Assembly (NCBI RefSeq): GCF_963422355.1
Contig: NC_085102.1
Coordinates: 3,559,793-3,623,792 of the forward strand
DNA length: 64,000 bases
Reading direction: 5' to 3'
From: Corticium candelabrum
Lineage: Eukaryota; Porifera; Homoscleromorpha; Homosclerophorida; Plakinidae
Part shown: positions 59,779 through 64,000 of the stretch, piece after piece
Position numbering within the stretch: the first letter of the stretch is position 1
Layout: the number at the start of each line of letters is the position of its first letter
The notes under the pieces: generated by a model
The model's database searches: none
Told to the model about the DNA's origin: nothing
What the model saw: only the letters and a program-made list of their open reading frames with translations
Translations under genes and position numbers: made by a program

Positions 59779-60744
59779 GATCGTGTGTTAAGATATGTGG
59801 ATTTCTATAGTTTGAATTGATGTTTTATATTATTGTCTCTGCGTACATCTTGTTATGTTAGATATAAATTTAACATAGCGTATCCGTTAATCGGCTCGGC
59901 TATCTCATATGCTATAATACGTGTAATAGCCTATACTTTGTCACTGTTATAGCCTACTTATTGCTGCTATTGTCAACTTTTGTCATTTTATCATTTGGTT
60001 TCTAAGAATGTATCAAGAGCGGTGTGTATGTGCATGTTCATACTTCAATATAAATATGATTGTCGTTGAGGTGCGCAGATAAACTGTAATCGCCACAAGA
60101 AGCGTAAGCGTGCATGCCATGAAGAGATGGAACTTTACTGATCGACCTTCGGGGGCGTTATCTGCATGGTCTTTTCTATTGGGTTTCACTCTTACTGTAT
60201 CAATCACTGCAACAATTTACTGCAACTTTAGCTTCCACAACAGTGCACCTTACCATTAGACAACCTGAAACGCATGCCCGTCATTTACGTTTCTCGTATT
60301 TTAGTATTAATTAAACTGCAGTAGACTATACTCTTGGTAAATCATACGGAAGATACGTAGATGCTGCTATAGTCAACTGATTGTTGTCAATATTATGTGG
60401 ATATCCATAATTAACTCGTTTGCTCCGCCTACAACTAGGTCACTCCGCCTTCTAGGCATAGCGAAGAACGGCGCGTTTTCTAGAATGTGCTACAAACGCT
60501 TCAAAGCTACACGGGCGCGTCTTCAGTCGAAAAGAGAAGGCGAAGAAAAGCGCTTCGGCAACGGGAGGTTCCTATTACTACTCTCCTTAGACCTAGTGTT
60601 GGTGTGCAGAATGTACAACCAACTGTCGCTTGTAAAGATCATGTTTTAAGTGAAAGGACGAAACCCTCCAAACCTTCCACACACTGACGGGACAACAATG
60701 ACAAGATATACATAATTCGTATCTAGACTGGATAGAGGGTCGTT
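59779..60744. other. Intergenic, no supported gene
   Basis: An 84-codon open frame (60395-60649) includes an Arg/Lys-rich stretch (RMCYKRFKATRARLQSKREG), but it lacks support. Possible polyadenylation context for the upstream gene is AT-rich. Confidence 0.35.
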
Positions 60745-60871
60745 TCTGTGCTGTGTGAACGCTGCTTAGTGTTAGCCTAGGTCAATTACCAAGTAATTAC
60801 ATGTTCCAAATGGTTGTGTTTACTCAGCTACCTTAACCTAGGTTAATCTAAGGTCAGTGTGAAAGCACCCC
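60745..60871. repeat. Small palindromic inverted-repeat element
   Basis: The left arm (CTGTGCTGTGTGAACGCTG...GTTAGCCTAGGTCAA) and the inverted right arm (GGTGCTTTCACACTGAC...ATTAACCTAGGTTAA) align over about 40 bp with mismatches. The CCTAGGT core is present on both sides. It is probably a miniature DNA transposon. Confidence 0.55.
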
Positions 60872-61590
60872 TAGTCTCTTGTACAGTCCCTCTTAACGCG
60901 CGCGAGAAGAACGGAGTGGGAGCGGTGCCCGCACGCGATAAAGGGTCTGTTCAAATCCGGTAGATGATTGAAAGCGGAAAGGGAGTGACTAACGCCTGAC
61001 GTCGTCTCTTTACCACGCGTAGCACGCGCCCACCTCGGGTGCTGGCTAGCTATTATGTCACTCGACACGCTGTGAAGCTGAGACGTCGTAAATTGTGCAT
61101 GCGCAATGTTTCACCATAGAGTGGGGCAGATAATGTAGTTCACTAGAAGGGTGCAGAGACTAAGGTGATCGAAAAGTAACAGTAGGTCATTCTCTCATAC
61201 AAGGGTAATAAGAGCTTGAGATTCAGATGGCAAGCTAGCGCGGATGAGAATGCCTTTCAAATGGTCAAGGTGACGTACGCTGTATTGGTGATAAGAGTTG
61301 ACCCTACTTTAGCGGTCCGTAACTTCTAGACCAAAGAAGTTGTTACGGTTAGCGCAGTTAGGACTCACAGGTTAAAAGGTACGTGAAGACGATCATACAC
61401 GAGTTGACCCTGTACTAAACGACCAGACTCACCAGACCTACGAAGTTTCGCAGGTATAAATCACGAGGTGAAACTTACATGATGCAATAGGAATCTCCGC
61501 ACGCCTAATATATAAGTAGGATTCATAAGTCGGTCTTAGCTATACAGCAAGTGCGCTTCTAGAGAGTTTTATCGCTATCAGAGTACCTAC
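60872..61590. other. Non-coding stretch, no gene recognised
   Basis: A GC-rich part (60890-61050) contains GCGCGCGAG and ACGCGTAGCACGCG clusters and could be a promoter-like or transposon-derived segment. Nothing specific is identified. Confidence 0.3.
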
Positions 61591-61764
61591 AATGGATTCT
61601 ACTTTTATAAAAGTCATTGAATCAGTCTTTATTTCTTGTTGTCGGATTGGTTCTACAGTTGTTGATCAGCTAGAACAACGCTTTGTAGTTTGTGGTCCAT
61701 TTGACTTACCTTATGTAGCTGAAGCATGTGCTGTTGTTCTCAATGAATCACTTGAATACTTTTA
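61591..61764 (+). CDS. Small open frame, unknown
   Basis: 57 codons (starts MDSTFIKVIESVFISCCRIG, ends NESLEYF). There is no domain. It might be the first exon of a gene including the Ser/Thr-rich frame that follows, or a chance ORF. Confidence 0.25.
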
Positions 61765-61867
61765 AGAAATTTCAGATCTTATTTGTTTCTCTTGCTATGA
61801 CCTAGTTTGTACTTGCAATGACTACTACTTTGAGTGCAAGGAAATTTAGGAAGTGTTGAAGGAGATG

Positions 61868-62317
61868 CAGCGAAGAACCTACAAGAGTGCTATGTCTTCA
61901 AACATTCGAGTCAAGCGAGGAAGAAAGCAAGAATCTCCATCACAGTTAGTTGCAAACACAAAAAGACTACCGGTAACGCTCGCAAAACGAAACGATTGTG
62001 CTCGAAGTCTGTCTTTTACAACTGACAATCACTATGACAAGCAACAACATCAGACTACATTAAACCCACCAACATCAGCATCAGCATCGTTTGCAAGTCC
62101 TACGTTTCTGGTACCTTGCACATCTACTCAGCCCACAACCTTTGGCAATCATTCTGCACATGAAATTGCCCCTACAAACCGTACAACTCATTCAATCTTT
62201 TCTGTTCATCCCAGCGAAGATCGAAGAAGTAGCAAAAAGGGAATGGTAGGGGTTTATAATACAAAAGGATTGGCAGTAGCAAGAGTGCTACCGGATTCAC
62301 TGAGGGCTTTGACCTAG
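61868..62317 (+). CDS. Ser/Thr-rich open frame, unknown
   Basis: About 150 codons beginning with a basic segment (MQRRTYKSA, RVKRGRKQES) followed by a Ser/Thr/Pro-rich low-complexity region. Downstream open pieces (about 62340-62524 with DDEISRKLLDQICLHFYREC, and 62567-62821) might be further exons of one gene. I recognise no family and splice sites are not clear. Confidence 0.3.
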   Translation, partial: QRRTYKSAMSSNIRVKRGRKQESPSQLVANTKRLPVTLAKRNDCARSLSFTTDNHYDKQQHQTTLNPPTSASASFASPTFLVPCTSTQPTTFGNHSAHEIAPTNRTTHSIFSVHPSEDRRSSKKGMVGVYNTKGLAVARVLPDSLRALT

Positions 62318-63160
62318 AAGCTGTCATACGGAGATTACACAGGATTTGCTGCATCTGCCATGTCTGATGACGAGATTAGTAGAAAGCTGCTCGATCAAAT
62401 TTGTTTGCACTTTTATCGTGAATGTCAAGATTTGACTGCCTCAGGCATATTACATGGCACAGATGCAAAAGCAGTCATTGAATTTTCATATCAAGATATG
62501 ACTGCTGAACTCCTCAAGAGATAGACAATTATAATATCTTGTTGGGAGTTATATCTCAACCAAATCGTGGAAGTAGAAATGCAGACAAGAGTGAGAGAGG
62601 TCAGCAGCTTTAAGATGTTGTTGACACAGAGTGCCAGACTTCAATATGGCAACGACTGTACCTTTAGGTTAGTCCTTCGCCTGATGCTTCTGATATGCGT
62701 ATATGACAAGAGATGTGACCGTGTGTATATTAGAACACCGTTTGAAGAGCGACAAGACTTGCGGCAGAAGCTAGAAACGGCCTGCACGAGCCCATCTTTG
62801 TTCGATGCTGTCGATGTATAGGATTTAATTTTAATAGTACGAGTGCTTACTTAATATATCAACTCAGAAGTGATTGCATGTGTATATTGCAGCTGTTGGG
62901 AGATAAAAATTTAAGTAGACTGTTCAGAGCTCAGACCTTTGGACGTATTTTTAATGTCTAGCGTTTTTGTGTGTAGTCATCGACTGACACCATACGATGC
63001 ATACATTGGTTTATATTTATATTTAATTAATTACTGCGTGCGTACATAATTAAATGGGAGCGAAGATGTTTAGTGTCTTTGTTTGTTTGTTTGTTTGGCT
63101 TTGATCTTATTGTTGTTCCCAGTGGGGACTACATCGTATACATGATGTGAAAGAAATTTT

Positions 63161-63390
63161 AATAATAATAAATAATAATAAATAATAAATAATAATAATA
63201 AATAATAAATAATAAATAATAATAAATAATAAATAATAATAATAAATAATAAATAATAAATAATAATAATAAATAATAATAATAAATAGTAAATAATAAA
63301 TAATAACAATAAATAATAATAAATAATAATAAATAATAATAATAAAAATAATAGATGATAATAAAAATAATAAATAATAATACATGCAGC
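63161..63390 (+). repeat. (AAT)n/(AATAATA)n microsatellite
   Basis: About 230 bp of AATAAT and AATAAATAATA units, ending just before a splice-acceptor-like CAG and an open exon. Confidence 0.95.
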
Positions 63391-64000
63391 AATGGTTGAC
63401 ACGATGGGCGGTTTGGGAAGGATGGCAGCACGTTAGATTCTGGGAGGTCTACCGGGAAAGTGTTGGTGATATTCTGGCCGCAAAGCAGACGGAAATAGAG
63501 GTAAAGATGTGCTACTCCTATTTATTGTTATTAATTACCTGTTGATTGCTTTTGTTGTAATATATACTATATTGTAAGAATGAAGAAAGGAAAGAGGTCA
63601 AGAAGTTGAAAGAGGAAGATCTTGTGTCGCAAAAGGTAACAGGGACTGCAAACACTTTCGTTTTCGATAGATAGTAGCTCTTCCGTACAGAAAATATCCT
63701 CATCATGCATTAATTAATCGCGCGCGCGTCTTTGCGTGCTTGCGTGCGTGCTTGCGTGCGTGCTTGCGTGTGTGTGTGTGTGTACACTTCTATTGTATTA
63801 TAACATGCACTGACATTCTATAGGCCTTCTTTAACGATCTCCTTGATGAATCAAAACATGAGCAACATGTAGAGAAGGGTAACAACAAAACACAATTCAT
63901 GGTGATACTCATCTGTATCCCTGGTATTGCATGTATACTTGGCTATCTAGGGCATCGACGTTTGTCGTACCAAGCTACAAGAGGAGCTCTAATGATAATC
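63391..64000 (+). CDS. Partial gene leaving the window; predicted membrane segment
   Basis: Three short GT-AG exons join in frame. The first, about 63391-63500, encodes a Trp-rich WLTRWAVWEGWQHVRFWEVY. The second, about 63580-63636, is Lys/Glu-rich (ERKEVKKLKEED). The third runs from about 63824 to the window end and contains AFFNDLLDESKHEQ, then a hydrophobic MVILICIPGIACILGYLG. The layout suggests a single-pass or multi-pass membrane protein with a coiled cytosolic or lumenal lead. The family is not recognised and the start codon is not identified. Confidence 0.5.
63720..63784 (+). repeat. (CG)/(TGCGTGCT)/(GT) simple repeat
   Basis: CGCGCGCG followed by TGCGTGCT units and a GT run in the intron of the partial gene. 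Confidence 0.85.

Noticed and set aside
60890-61050. CpG-island promoter for a downstream gene.
   Set aside because: The GC-rich patch is short, and no supported gene starts nearby.
61868-62821. A single well-supported gene spanning the Ser/Thr-rich frame and downstream frames.
   Set aside because: No convincing donor/acceptor pairs in phase and no recognised domain; kept only as low-confidence open frames.

Overview
The window is nuclear DNA from an invertebrate metazoan. Genes carry GT-AG introns, there are very long dinucleotide microsatellites, and short inverted-repeat DNA transposons are dense. Two recognisable ciliary genes (BBS9, CAPS2) point to a ciliated animal. A sponge or cnidarian fits best, but the species cannot be named from sequence alone.

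Layout. Bases 1-1749 hold repeats. Bases 1750-13343 and 18825-28173 are two diverged copies of one segmental duplication in direct orientation. Each copy carries a multi-exon GTPase-like gene (+) facing a CAPS2 (calcyphosin-2) gene (-) tail to tail. The left copy is decayed: its GTPase gene has an in-frame stop and a 304 bp transposon inside an exon, and its CAPS2 has a frameshift and lacks all upstream exons. The right copy looks intact, and its CAPS2 continues to a start codon at 32533. The spacer (13344-18824) is a repeat nest: two SINE-like tandem units, a 12-bp AT-rich satellite in two opposed arms, a 569 bp non-autonomous Helitron inserted in that satellite, and the 3' end of a dead non-LTR retrotransposon.

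BBS9 (-) occupies 33207-38703, ends 0.67 kb before CAPS2 on the same strand, and is cut by a 200-N assembly gap (38801-39000), so its N-terminal propeller exons are not seen. To the right of the gap are an R2-like non-LTR retrotransposon with frameshifts (39.3-42.7 kb), GA repeats, a GAGCC-rich inverted-repeat element, an orphan inverted copy of exon 1 of a ZSWIM-family gene (44.4-44.9 kb), and a truncated Gypsy-type element (45.4-47.0 kb).

The ZSWIM-like gene (+) runs from 48859 to 59778 in about ten exons. Its first intron hosts an antisense LTR retrotransposon at 49619-54040, delimited by short LTRs, a primer-binding-site-like sequence, a polypurine tract and a perfect 5-bp target duplication. 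The orphan inverted exon copy keeps the unoccupied site. Bases 59.8-64.0 kb hold weakly supported ORFs and the first visible exons of an unidentified gene that leaves the window.

Functionally, BBS9 and CAPS2 are both cilium-linked. The GTPase gene is a P-loop protein with an unusual C-terminal half and no family I can name. The ZSWIM-like protein has a SWIM motif lacking one canonical cysteine.
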